Shown: one piece after another, positions 46,368 to 57,414 of the stretch | Position numbering within the stretch: the stretch's first letter is position 1 | How the letters are laid out: each line of letters starts with the position of its first letter | NCBI GenBank assembly: GCA_009739215.1 | Contig: VSJF01000003.1 | Coordinates: 372,001 to 436,000, forward strand | Length of the DNA: 64,000 nucleotides | From: Floccularia luteovirens | Taxonomy: Eukaryota; Basidiomycota; Agaricomycetes; Agaricales; Squamanitaceae | Reading direction: 5' to 3' | The notes under the pieces: generated by a model | Seen by the model: only the letters and a program-made list of their open reading frames with translations | What the model was told of the DNA's origin: nothing | The model's database searches: none | Made by a program: the position numbers and the translations under genes

Positions 46368-46799
46368 CTTTGAACATTTGAAAAATACCATATTTGTCCA
46401 CCACAATGGATATGATTTTTATCTTTGCACATTTCAATGGATGCGTTGCATTTCTCTAACTTCCCTTCTTTACTTTTATTTGTTGACTTAAATTCAAGCG
46501 TAACAAATATGTACAAAGGTGTTTTTAGCAAATGAAAGATAGTATACACTTATATTTCTATTAATTATGAATTCAGTACTTTGACTGATTATCTATATGA
46601 TAACCTGTGTACATATATAATTCAATATATAAGTATATATTGCCTGGCCAGGTTAGCGGCTTCAAATGCTCCCTAAAGACAGTCACTGATGATGTAAAGC
46701 ATCATGACGTCATTACTAGTAAAGGCTGCACATATAACTGAGGGAGCAACCGCAAGGGCTCCGACAAGAACCTTCTGCCCCAACTGCATTAAGACCAAT
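46368..46799. other. Intergenic, no gene seen
   Basis: About 430 bp of A/T-rich sequence after the terpene synthase. Confidence 0.5.
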
Positions 46800-46899
46800 A
46801 TGAATGCTTTGTATCGCCCATTTTTGAGGACTGTGGCCTTTCGTCGCGCATCCCGTTTCACTTAGGTGTCCACCACCCTTGATTCGACCCACTATTTAT

Positions 46900-48068
46900 A
46901 TGCTGAACGCAATCGTCCCTCATACCCGGAATGTAGCTAGTACAGTCTCCGGAAAGCCGGGAAGTCAGACTCTGGAGCATGCAACAACCAATGTCAAAGA
47001 AGAACTAGGAAATTCAGCATCCGATCTCGCAAAGGTCATCGCCGGAGCAAATTTGACCCAAGATTCTATCTCGCCAACCGGCGCAGAATCGTTCGTAAGT
47101 GATTTGTCATGAGTAACCGATTGCAACTAGAGCATGCATTTACATGTTTAGTTTGGGATAACAAAAAATGTTGCATCCAGTGTTCCAAAGCCCGTTTTGG
47201 CTTTGGGACTTGCAGGTGAATATATGCGCACAACCAAATTTGGGGTCATCTGAAAAACACATAACAAGGTGGTTTACCATACTTGGGAGCATCTGCAACA
47301 ACCGTTTATCTCGCTTACGAAGCTGGGCTGGCTGCGAAAGGGATATCTATCAACATAGATCCAGGCGTTGCTCTTACTGTTCTTGACGAAGCGCTCAACC
47401 TACAGGTTACGTATGGGGCTGTAATGTTATCGTTCCTAGGTTAGCGACCGCCGATTGCAAAATTCTGTGTACTCATGTCGCTCGCATTGTAGGTGCTCTA
47501 CACTGGGGAATGGAAATCGCCGGTTATGGTGGACAGAAGGGGTATGCACGACTCGCTTTGGGAACCGCACCGATGTTGGTGGCCTGGCCTACCCTAGCAA
47601 TGCAACCGATGTTAGCCCTCGCTATTCAGTGGTTCGGTTACTCAGCATTGTGGTACGCTGATTCAAAAGCGACTATCGCTGGATGGAGTACGTGGTTTTC
47701 CAACATGCATCGAAACGATTGATTAAGAAATGGTCAGCTCCTAAATGGTATTCACAATACAGGTTCTATTTGTCAATCCTTGTTGGTACTTGGTAAGTGA
47801 ACTGAGTTTTCTGGAAGCAAGATCGAATTCCTTATCGTAACATAGCATTGTTGGATCTCTAGCAGGGACTTCTTACTGGGGACCTGTTGCTGGTCATGGA
47901 TTTATCACGCATGACCTTGAATATCTTCGGGAGGAAAGAAAAAAACATTTGCAGGCAAAGCAGGGTTTGGTTCCTGGGAACGTTGAAGCTTTCCCAGCAG
48001 ACGAGAAAGCTGACAGGTTTACCGTAATTCACAAAAAGGTTCCTCAGGAAGAGTCAAAGGAGTCATAA
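46900..48068 (+). CDS. DUF3429 (TMEM69-like) membrane protein, probably mitochondrial
   Basis: From MLNAIVPHTRNVASTVSG, exons join in frame to LGLAGGVPYLGASATTVYLA, VTYGAVMLSFLGALHWGMEI, GYGGQKGYARLALGTAPML, WYADSKATIAGW, YRFYLSILVGT and a C-terminal soluble tail. The GLPYLG and FLGALHWG blocks with about five membrane helices are the DUF3429 signature shared with human TMEM69. An ATG at 46800 opens MNALYRPFLRTVAFRRASRF, a textbook basic mitochondrial presequence, but it meets TAG one codon later. Ignoring one T (ACTTAGG read as ACTAGG) would fuse it in frame to the main protein. The true start is therefore 46800 with a one-base break, or 46900. Confidence 0.8.
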
Positions 48069-48830
48069 GTTGTAGTTGGCTTGCCAAACAGCGGCCAAAT
48101 GTGCATAAAATAAGGAAGAGCCGTGATTGCGACGATTTTGTATGAGCATTGTATAATATTAATTGTATGTCCTGCTTACTCTTAAGTTCATGGATATCGT
48201 TGTACATAAAATAGGCTTATCCATAAAAGTCAATTATATTGGCTGACAGGCGTTGTGTTGAAACATTGAAACAGCTGAACACAAATCAGCCACCATAAGT
48301 CAACCTTGCCCTGGGAGATAATAGAATTGCTGGTCGCTATGTACAGCGAATGGAGTCATCGACTGGCTTGGCCGTTGCTAATAACGCATCACCGGTTTTT
48401 TGGATATGCCAGTTAATAAGATAGTTTGTAGAACTTTGACCTTTCAGGTCGGATCATCTGAACGACACTATATGGTCATTTTAAGTGACACTAAGTAGGT
48501 GTCGCCGTCGCTTGGTGAGAGCGCCAGGTAATGCCGGCAACAACCGGACCTATCATTGTTCCAGATTCTATAGTGGGAGCGGTGCATTATAAAGTATGTC
48601 AAATCATACAATCAGCTAAAGTGCACATTGGTTCCTCTTCTTCGTACTGTTTTCTCTGTCTCGTTTTCTACCTACTTCACCATCGACATTCTTTTTTTTC
48701 TACACCGCTTTTTGGATTCAGGAATCCATATTCCCTATCAGGAGTTTTACAAGCCAGTTGACCTTGACAACCCCCCACTTTCTGCTGGTTACCTGTTGCA
48801 AAATCCGACCTTTCAAATTCATAATCAATT
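48069..48830. other. Intergenic, no gene seen
   Basis: About 760 bp between the DUF3429 gene and the SH3 protein gene. Probably the promoter of the latter. Confidence 0.5.
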
Positions 48831-50021
48831 ATGCCTGCAAGATTTCACCGTCGTCTATCTGGAGAGCTGGGATACTTGAGGAAGCGGGCCCCTTTACCTC
48901 AGAGGATCCCGAACGATCCGAAACATGAGGAGGAAGAGGACGATCCTGACAACGATAGTGAGGATGAAGACAGACAAGGTCATGACCGGGTTAATAACCC
49001 ACTGGCAGGTGGATTGAGTACCTCTGGAGGTCCAATTACCATCACCGTCACAACTATCACTCGACCTACTGTTACGCCATCGCCAGTCATTAGTGTCGTC
49101 CGTCAAACCTCTACACCTGTAACTAGCTCGTCGTCTACAAGAAACGTCATATCATCTACAACTACCACAAGTTCTGTATCAACGACTGCTGCAGCAGTCT
49201 CTTCTGTGCCTTCCGTTTCTCAAACATCTGTACACTCCTCTTCACTCACTCCTCTTACGCCCTCTCCATCCGTTATTGTCAATGGGGGAAGTTCTCAGAG
49301 GGATCAATCGGGGTCTTCCAAACGTTCTCTTTCGTCTGGCGCGATCGCAGGAATTGTTATTGTTTGCGTCATCATCCTTCTTGCTGCCTTAATTTTTGGG
49401 GTGAGAAAACGCTTTATGCGCGAACGCTTGCGAGCCAAAGGGTTATGGATCCGTTCTAAGGGGCTTGACCCCATACATGATTATACTGTAACCCCATGGG
49501 AACCAAAGACACCTTACGCTGGTTCTGGTTCAGAAAACATCTCACCACAACCCGATGTATACCCAGTGGACACTCGACCTGCACCTCCACGTCCTCAAAA
49601 TGATGCAATAGTAGCACGTGTTCCAGTGCCCCCTCTCCTGGAGACGCCACTAAGATCTCCTGCTGTTTCCTTTGGAAATGATATGTTCAGACAGTCTGGA
49701 GAACAACGCAGGGCGACGAGGGCACTTTCCCCCGTGGTTCTCAATTCAGCTCCCCCTTTACCCTCCCCTTTCATCTCGGTAATTAAATGCACATTCATCC
49801 CTTCTCTCCCTGATGAACTGTCCATCAATGTCGGCGAAACAGTTCGTGTTTTGGCGGAGTATGATGACAACTGGGCTCTTTGTGTAAATAGTAACGGGGA
49901 ACAGGGAATGGTGCCCATTGCCTGTTTAGATCGCGGATATTCATCCTCGGTCAGGGATCAAATTGATATTGGAGGATCAAGACGGGCTAGTAGCCTTCCT
50001 TCCAATGGCAAAATGTATTGA
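48831..50021 (+). CDS. Single-pass membrane protein with Ser/Thr-rich ectodomain and C-terminal SH3 domain (Fus1-like)
   Basis: A single exon of 396 residues. The N-terminal third is acidic (EEEEDDPDNDSEDEDRQ). Then about 100 residues are very rich in Ser/Thr/Val, as expected for an O-mannosylated ectodomain. A transmembrane helix lies at about 176-196 (IAGIVIVCVIILLAALIFGV), followed by basic RKRFMRERLRAKG. The cytoplasmic part contains Pro-rich stretches and a C-terminal SH3 domain at about 325-375 (CTFIPSLPDELSINVGETV, EYDDNWALC, GEQGMVPIACL, equivalent to ALYDY, ALxF, W and PSNYV). There is no classical signal peptide, so the helix may act as signal anchor. The arrangement resembles yeast Fus1, but sequence identity cannot be claimed. 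A second membrane protein of similar plan follows. Confidence 0.82.
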   Translation: MPARFHRRLSGELGYLRKRAPLPQRIPNDPKHEEEEDDPDNDSEDEDRQGHDRVNNPLAGGLSTSGGPITITVTTITRPTVTPSPVISVVRQTSTPVTSSSSTRNVISSTTTTSSVSTTAAAVSSVPSVSQTSVHSSSLTPLTPSPSVIVNGGSSQRDQSGSSKRSLSSGAIAGIVIVCVIILLAALIFGVRKRFMRERLRAKGLWIRSKGLDPIHDYTVTPWEPKTPYAGSGSENISPQPDVYPVDTRPAPPRPQNDAIVARVPVPPLLETPLRSPAVSFGNDMFRQSGEQRRATRALSPVVLNSAPPLPSPFISVIKCTFIPSLPDELSINVGETVRVLAEYDDNWALCVNSNGEQGMVPIACLDRGYSSSVRDQIDIGGSRRASSLPSNGKMY

Positions 50022-51141
50022 TTTCATTGTAAGTAACCTCCGTGCATTTCTTTCAAATTACTAAATTCTCTGTGACAGGCGTATTTGTAATTATTTCCTA
50101 TCCCTCCTTTTCCATCATAAGTTCCGGTAAAATAGGTACGAAGAGTCGGTGTACGTAAAAACGTTCAGCACTTATTCTATGCAACCATTGACTGGTCTCG
50201 CTTCTGATGGCTGCTACTTGGTCAACCTTTTTAGTACGTAGGTGTACGAATAGAGATTGTATTTAACAACTTCTAACGGACCCTTGAATATTTGAATGTC
50301 GGCATATTTTTCCGTTTCCAAAATTTTTTAGGACTAATGAAATCAATTGTGCCCTTGGCGAAACATGGGCATGTGAGTAATTTTAATGTATATGTCAGGA
50401 ATTTCTCATCAACCTAGTTGGTATTCTGAACTTCTTCAGCATATTATCACTTCAAAGTGTGTTTTCTCTCTCTCTAACATGGCTTCTACTGATGGTGTCA
50501 ATGTTTGTTTATTATAGCAAACTCGTGATATGCCATTCATGATTTGTGCTCAAAATAATTTAGGGCTCAGTCAGAAATCGGAGCGTTCCTGTCAAACAGA
50601 CACTGACAGATGTCGGAACGGATTTCGTAACGTATCCAAGGTACGTATATGTCAACATCACGAATGATACGATACTGACAAGCATTCCCTCAGATATCTA
50701 GTGTCTGTAAAGGTTGTAAATCGAATGAATTGTGAATATACTCCAAGATTCTGCTTACCTGTTGCCGCATGTCTCTCGTACCTTGGAATATGATTGCAAT
50801 ACAATCACCTATCCACATAGCTAGTCTTACGGCAACGTTGCGGTCGAGAGTAGGCAGAATGCTGGAACGCATCTCTATAGGAACGAGTTTTATTGTCGTG
50901 GAATATTCCGCTCGTCAAATGATAGCATGTCAATGGAAAGGGTTCTACTTGAATCTTCCGGAGCAACTGGCTTGGTCGACGGTGTTGTGATTGCCTGATT
51001 TTTCTGTCCGATTCAGCCCAAATTTCTATCATCGCTTAGTAGATTGCTGCTTCACGATCTATAATCTCGCAACACACAAGTCTTGTCGTCGGCGAGTCTA
51101 TTAAAAGCGCTGTCCTCGCTCTGATTGTCTTCACCCGCGGC
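50022..51141. other. 1.1 kb intergenic region
   Basis: No supportable gene. Short open frames near 50690-51030 on both strands lack protein character. Confidence 0.5.
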
Positions 51142-52414
51142 ATGGCTCCTGCATTCCAATGTTGTGAAGTTTTTCTCAGTGCAGATCACTCGCCTCCCAA
51201 ACGCAAATTCCACCATGCAAGGCGGCTGGGGACAATGCGCCAGAGATATCCAGTTATACAAGAAAGGGATGATGAAGACAGTGACGACGACGACGAAAGT
51301 AGTCCAACCTCCCAGCCAACGTCGAAACCGAACCCGACACCGAACCCGACACCAACACCAAACTCGACACCTGCACCAAACCCGACACCGACGCCCAACC
51401 AGACACCAAATCCAACATCAACGCCTATATCAACAGCAAGGCAACAATCGTCGTTACCCTTACCACCATCTTCTTCCACTCCAACACCAATACAATCATC
51501 TACATCTTTCTCGACATTTGTGGCTGTAAACTCTCCAGTGTTCCCCCCAATAGCTAACATCTTCCGTATTCAATGCCACAGTTACAGAGACCCAGAGAAC
51601 AGGTCCAACATTAACAGCGCCCCTGGACCCAGCAATATCAAATACGATTTCAGCGACGCCCCTGCCAACAGATAATTACTCGAATTCAAGCACGCCTGTA
51701 CCTGAACCTACCAGTCTTCATGGGAATGGACATTCTATAGGTGCAGGTACAATTGTTGGCACCATCGTTGCATGTTTTGTTGTGCTATTTGCTGCCCTAG
51801 CATGTTTCTTTTTCAAGAAACGACCTCGTGGTTTTTTGCTGAAAATCAAACGACCGTGGGCCCCGATACCGAGGACCAACCCATCAATTACTGGACCTAC
51901 TATCAGCTCCTTTGAACCACGAGAGTATACCGGGAGTACGTTCCATCTGTTCCCTTCCATGGTAAGGGATATGATGTCTGTCACCTCCCATGATCAAGGC
52001 CCCCTACCTCCTCATATCACATGTAATATCCCGGTTGCATCAGACGTGCATAATGTCACCAACAGTCCCCAAGCAAAGATTGTGCCACCCAAGCTGGGAT
52101 ATGTTTCCATGTACAATACTCGCTCGTCTTTGGATATAGATGTTATCCCCAGGAACATACCAGATACAGCAACCTTCTCAGATCGATATTCATTCGCAAC
52201 GATAGATTCTTGTATGTCGTTAATCAAAGATGACTTGCCTCGCACAGTCAGTAGTCAGCCTTTCTGCAGCCCCACGACACCCGAACAAGCCCACGTCCCA
52301 CACCATAACTACGATAGATCTCCGACATACCCTATCGCTTCTCCTTCGTTAACGTCATACAGGATGTTTATGCAATCCATACCGGAGAGTGTTCACACAA
52401 CTAGTACAGAATAG
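51142..52414 (+). CDS. Single-pass membrane protein with Thr/Pro repeat ectodomain
   Basis: The start at 51142 gives a basic N-terminus and acidic ERDDEDSDDDDESS, like its upstream neighbour. A Pro-Thr-Asn repeat (PNPTPTPN units, about 51320-51425) and a Ser/Thr-rich part follow. To continue, the frame must change near 51530-51557: a very short intron (GTAAACTC...AATAG, 28 nt) joins FVA to LTSSVFNATVTETQ, an N-glycosylation-like segment. Next comes GAGTIVGTIVACFVVLFAAL, a clear membrane helix, then FFKKRPRG and a polar cytoplasmic tail ending TTSTE. There is no SH3 domain. The acidic start, Ser/Thr ectodomain, one helix and basic stop suggest a diverged paralogue of the 48831 gene or a functional partner. 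Confidence 0.65.
51322..51425 (+). repeat. Minisatellite coding Pro/Thr/Asn repeats
   Basis: Imperfect tandem units of about 12-18 bp such as CCGAACCCGACA and CCAACACCAAACTCGACA. Copy number in such coding repeats often varies between strains. Confidence 0.75.
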
Positions 52415-52816
52415 TAACTTTTAATTGTGTGCAGGTACAATTTGTTTCTAGTAGCTATCATGCCCTAGCGAACGAAAAGTACGCTGACTTTTTAATATAA
52501 AGAACATTCACAATGTGCTCGGACTTATGCACTTGTATATATAAATATGTACTAAGGAAACTGTCATGGATGTCCAGTAAAAACCAAGTTTGTAGACAGT
52601 CGGTTCAACGCTGCTGTCTAACACGAACCTCTATCTGAGAATACAATATAAACCTCGTCGATTCAATACTCAAAACTGCCGCCTCAGGTTCAACCGTTGG
52701 TGGGGAAGATGGTGGGGCCACAGAATACTTTTGTCACGTGACTGTTAGTCTAATTCTGGATCTTTGATTTTCAAAGCAGTATTTCGATTTCAGCCTTAAA
52801 ACTCAGTCTGGCTACA
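52415..52816. other. Intergenic, no gene seen
   Basis: About 400 bp between the second membrane protein and the F-box gene. Confidence 0.5.
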
Positions 52817-55037
52817 ATGGATTCATCCAGCCACGACGATAAAACCCCTTCACATCTTGCTATGAATGACTTACTCAATGGCCAAGATGATTCACAACTT
52901 CAGGCCTATCTAAAGCTTTCGGAATCCACGAGGGCCGTCGGTTCTATCCAAATTTGTGAAGGTGAGCACAACTTGAATGCGGGAGGCGAGTTATCGATGT
53001 TAAATACAATTCTACAGAATTGGCATTCAAACTTCTCTCATCTCTGCCAAGATCCCGCTTAGCCGCTTTTCAGAGAAGGTTGGCACCTTTGTTGCAGTTT
53101 GACGTGGTTGGAGTGAGTCAGATATGTATTCAATTACATGCTCTTACTAACAAATAGCGAAGTCTTTACCAACAGAGATTTCTCTTCAGATACTTTCATA
53201 TCTGTCATACGAGACACTGCTGATATGTGCTTTGGTCAGCAGACGGTGGAAGACTTTAGTCAATGACCAAACCCTCTGGAAAGCGTTGTGCGCATTGCAT
53301 GGGTGGCAATGGCGCTCGCCATTACGAACTGACTTTCGTCCTCCCGCACTGACTCAAGCACATGTTACGCGTTGGGATGATTCTGACGACGAAGGAATGG
53401 GTAGATCAGACGAGGAGGATGTAGTAACGCAAAATCCAATTAGTATTATTGGAACAATTGGGACACCACCTGGTGTACCGTATAACGACTCCGGGATTGC
53501 ATCGACTTTTGACGCGTCATCTGTGTTCTCTGACGTTGTAGAAGGCACCACTGACGACCCGTCGGTCCCGCCAGCTTCTGGACCGAGCCTAAAATTTTCA
53601 TCCCAAATGCTGAAAGCCGATCACCAATCCTCCTCAATCTTCACTCCGAGCCCAGATTACAAACTATTACACCAGACGCATATCCGTTTGCGAAACCGAT
53701 TTCTTTCTTCCTCATTCCGTCTTTTCGCGCTTCAAACTCGTGGATTACCAGCGAACTGTCACACAAATACCATTTATTGTCTTCAACTATATACATATCC
53801 TTCAACAGGTCGTCAAGTGCTATTTACTGGATCGCGAGATAAAACAATTAGAGAATGGAACTTGAGCACTGGTTTGGTGGAAAGGATAATAAGTGGTGTA
53901 CATACCAGCTCGGTACTGAGTATATGCGTATATAAAGGTAATGTTGCCAGTGCCGGGAGCGACCATCGCGTCGTATTATGGAACCTAGAGAAGAACGAGC
54001 CTGTCAAAGTTTTATCCGATCATGAAGATAGTGTGCTATGCGTTAGATTTGATGATGAGCGATTGGTGTCATGTTCAAAAGGTAATGTGATATAATTTTT
54101 GCCATTTATCTGTATTCATTTTGCATAGATCACACTATCCGCATATATTCATATCCTGATCTCAAGCTTCAGTTTACCCTAGCAGCGCATACATCAGCAG
54201 TAAATGCTGTATCTATCCATAAATCATTAATCGTGTCAGGGTCAGGCGACCGTTCAATACGTTTGTGGGATGCTACGACAGGAAAACTAGTTACGTACTT
54301 TCGAGAATCATCATAATCGAGGGTGAGTCGTTATTCTTCAACCCCTCTAAACATGAAAATAATTGTTAGTAGTATTGCATCGATAGACTTCAAACCTCCT
54401 TTCATTCTTTCCGGATCGTCGGACAGACATGTCCGCCTGTTCAATATGATCACAAACCAAGGCTGGTCCACCTGTCCAGAATATGATTCTGTGTCTTCTT
54501 CTGAAGTTGCAAATTTGCCATTTCCGTTACCAATCGCTCAAAACTCCGGAGCTGTATGTCAGTCATGTGGGACTTCAAGAGGCCCCTCTTCCCAGGGAGA
54601 GGTGCCGAAAATTAGACATATGCACAGCAATCTTGTTAGAACTGTGGCTCTTGGAGAAGATTTCGTTTTTAGTGGAAGCTATGACTTAAGCATCAAGGTA
54701 TTTCAGAATCTACTTATTAATTGTACGGTTACCCTGACCTAGCGATCCACTTCATAGGTTTGGGATAGGAAGACTGGTGATCTGGTCGCTGACCTGAAAG
54801 GGGGACATACTGGAAGAATATTTTGTGTGGGCTTTGACCGCGCAAAGGTAAGTATTTACGGGATTTTTGTGGTATGGGGTTATATTCATAAATCTATTTA
54901 GGTCGTTTCATGTGGCGAAGATCAGGTTGGTGACCAACATCTCTGGAAAGATTTTTTCTTTTCGCTAACGCCTTTAACAGAGAATCTGTTTATGGGACTT
55001 TGCACATGGCATCGATACCAACCATATGCATTTATAA
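52817..55037 (+). CDS. F-box/WD40 protein (Cdc4/Pop1/FBXW7-like), frame broken near 54291
   Basis: Likely substrate receptor of an SCF ubiquitin ligase. The start at 52817 gives MDSSSHDDKTPSHLAMNDLL. The F-box is SLPTEISLQILSYLSYETLL followed by VSRRWKTLVNDQTLWKALC. An acidic/Ser-rich insert (residues about 140-220) precedes WD40 repeats: LFTGSRDKTIREWNLSTG, VASAGSDHRVVLWNLE, VSCSKDHTIRIYSYPDL, VSGSGDRSIRLWDATTGK, ILSGSSDRHVRLFNM, VFSGSYDLSIKVWDRKTG and a last CGEDQRICLWDF. After DATTGKLV the frame breaks: one extra T (GTTACG at 54290-54292) leads to an early TAA. Without it the frame gives RTFENHHNRG and continues through the next intron into IASIDFK. As written, the last three repeats would be lost. 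Confidence 0.86.
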
Positions 55038-55420
55038 TGCACTAATCCTATGTATATCAAAATGTATAAACTTAATCGATAGTATGTGTTGATGTATTGC
55101 TTGTTCTGATTGACGTTAGCGACCTGTCCCGATGCTTTATGGAGTTCAACCTTTGCATTAATACCCACTTTACCGAGTAGTTTTGCAAAATGCCTCAAAT
55201 GGAGCAATTATCTTTCAAAGAACCGTAGAATTGAATCGATATAGAAAAACTCTCAACCCTCAACATCAGCAATTATTTTGTCTCCGTTGACTTAATAGAC
55301 TCCGGAACCGAAGCAAAGGTATGCGCTAACCTTTACTTTTCAATTTCTTACTCACAAATATTAGGAGGAAGAGTCTTGCTTCGAGTTCAATAGTGAAGCA
55401 GCGTCAAACTAGAATTAATA
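55038..55420. other. Intergenic, convergent 3' ends
   Basis: About 380 bp between the F-box gene (+) and the KNH-like gene (-). Nothing coding seen. Confidence 0.5.
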
Positions 55421-56007
55421 CTACAACTCATAAAAATAAATAAAGACTAATTTACGATGCTCTCTCAGTTTGCTGCGGCGGTTATAGTGAATGGAGGGCT
55501 GATAGTTTCCGGAATCACCAAACACTAGAGCCCCAGTTAGAGAGCTGAAGCAAAAAGTGGGAAATAACGTACGAGTGATGGTGTATGTGCCAGGAGTGAC
55601 GTCCGGGATGTTCACGTCAATGTGTCCGTTGGCAGCACTAAGGTCGAAAGGGCCACGGATTGTTCCAACTATGGAAGGGTCAGTGCTAGGGAATAGTAGA
55701 TGGCCAATTCACCGCTTACAGCCCGAAAGTGTTACTCGGCCGCCGTTCGAAACGTTTATGGGTTTATCAGAAGTATCCCTATAGTAAGTGATTTTATGAG
55801 ATGATGTTACTAATTGGGAAAACGTATATTTGTATACCATACAACGGTTTGGACTGTACCAGCTTGCCAAACGGTGTTTGCGTTGGGTACTAGGATTTTG
55901 GGATCCCAGACATCTTGTGCAGATTTTGCAACAAGATTGGCTGGTGCGGCGCTGACCATGACAGCGAAAGACAAAACAGCTGAAGCGAAAGATGTCGAGA
56001 AGCGCAT
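55421..56007 (-). CDS. Secreted KNH/Kre9-like (Ser-Thr-rich GPI-anchored membrane family) protein
   Basis: The start at 56007 gives a cleavable signal peptide, MRFSTSFASAVLSFAVMVSA, cut near SAAPA. The domain then reads QDVWDPKILVPNANTVWQAG, TVQTVVW, DTSDKPINVSNGGRVTLSG, FDLSAANGHIDVNIPDVTPG and LFGDSGNYQPSI, matching the KNH/Kre9 N-terminal fold linked to cell-wall glucan. Introns near 55797-55850, 55693-55715 and 55523-55570 splice in frame. There is no Ser-rich region or GPI signal, so it is a small secreted form of about 130 residues. The last residues after PSI are basic and not family-like. A damaged paralogue lies at 57415. Confidence 0.78.
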
Positions 56008-56301
56008 ATTGACTTGATTAATATAAGTTGAGTTGGATTGCTTCTGAATGTAGGAGGACTTGGATGCTGTCCATTGAACTTTGTAGGTCGTACTTATACT
56101 TTCTGAGAACCGCAAAGTACATGTATCAAAGATTACGCTTTGTAAACCATACTTATTATTCCCAAGAATTCAGAAGACCGACGCTCGGAGGCAAGAGTAA
56201 TAGTAAGGACCGAAGCAAGCAAACAATTGTAATGTTATACTTCCTCAGGCGCATTTACCGCGGGTTTATTGCTTCCTCCCGGGTATAGAATGAATGATCA
56301 A

Positions 56302-57110
56302 CTAACAACAATGCCCTTGGAAGTGATTTCCTGATGATTTTCTGACGCCCACATGTGTGTCAACGATATATCTAGCTATCTTGTGCGGGATAGATCGGAT
56401 ATGTTTGATGCCCTGATAGGATGGAGAAGCCGTAAAAGTCGGTCCGATGGCATCACCAGCTATTTTTGTACCATCCTTCTCCACCGTAGTCAGACTCATA
56501 TAGCAACTTAACATCATTTCGTCATGAACGGCAAGTAAGCGTAATAAGGCGATGTGTGCGTTGAGATCCTTCTGGCCACTGTAAATGCGAAGAATGTCCT
56601 ATTCAGGATAATCAATACGCACCACTGAACTAACCGGCCAAGACAGTCCGTCTGTGGTAATTTATAATGATAGAAATCTAGAGTTGTAATGAGAAAAGTC
56701 TGTAGGCGTAGTATGTCATCGAATAATTTATAACCTGATGTTTGAAGAAAGAAATCGTTCTCCTTAGAAAACGAGAGGCAAAGCTCTCACGCGAGACCCA
56801 CGGACTTCTGGCACTGGTTCTGGAAAGAAGCCTCCCTGCAATTGAACACGTACGCGTTTCACAATACTTCACGTGTGATTGAAGATCCATTGAATTTCTG
56901 TATCTGATATGGAAACTAGCCCTTGTATAATAAATCTACATTGCATAAACGAGCCTTCGAGCAGCTTGGCCCGGATCTCCAGAGGTTTCGGAGCAAAAAC
57001 TTCAGTAGGGCTCGGCGAGGGTTGAAGAAAGACTGGGCCGGTATACGCTCTTGTACTACTGGAGCAGGGGATAATCACGGTTCCTTAAATGCGAATCATT
57101 CTTCCCCAGT
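56302..57110 (-). pseudogene. Unrecognised coding fragments
   Basis: Several minus-strand stretches look like real protein: TGPVFLQPSPSPTEVFAPKP with LEIRAKLLEGSFMQ (about 56930-57070), GGFFPEPVPEVRGSRVRALP (about 56775-56840), and DILRIYSGQKDLNAHIALLR continuing through MSLTTVEKDGTKIAGDAIG (about 56302-56600). They are in different frames and could be exons of one gene, but I could not find a consistent splicing pattern. Family unknown. Confidence 0.35.
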
Positions 57111-57414
57111 CACTTAGTCAGACTCCAAGCTGTGGGAAAATAACAAATATCAGTACCAATATGGTAATAAGATCTCCATATTTGAGCAATGTCATTTGAT
57201 TAGGCTGCAGTTCTCTAATCGCGAGGCTTACCAGATTTTTTAGAACCAACGGAATGAGCAGTTGAGCTCGGCAGACTAATAACAAAATGTTTACAGTATG
57301 AGAGACTTTGGGTAAAAATAACGAGCAAGGTAATATAGTCCGACAAGATCAATTGAACTAGAGTACGAATATGAGCGGTTCTTCACAAATATCTCCAAAA
57401 TTCCCATGTACATT

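Noticed and set aside
51186..51560. Gly/Val-rich 124-codon frame on the minus strand
   Set aside because: Antisense shadow of the Thr/Pro repeat of the membrane protein; repeats keep several frames open.
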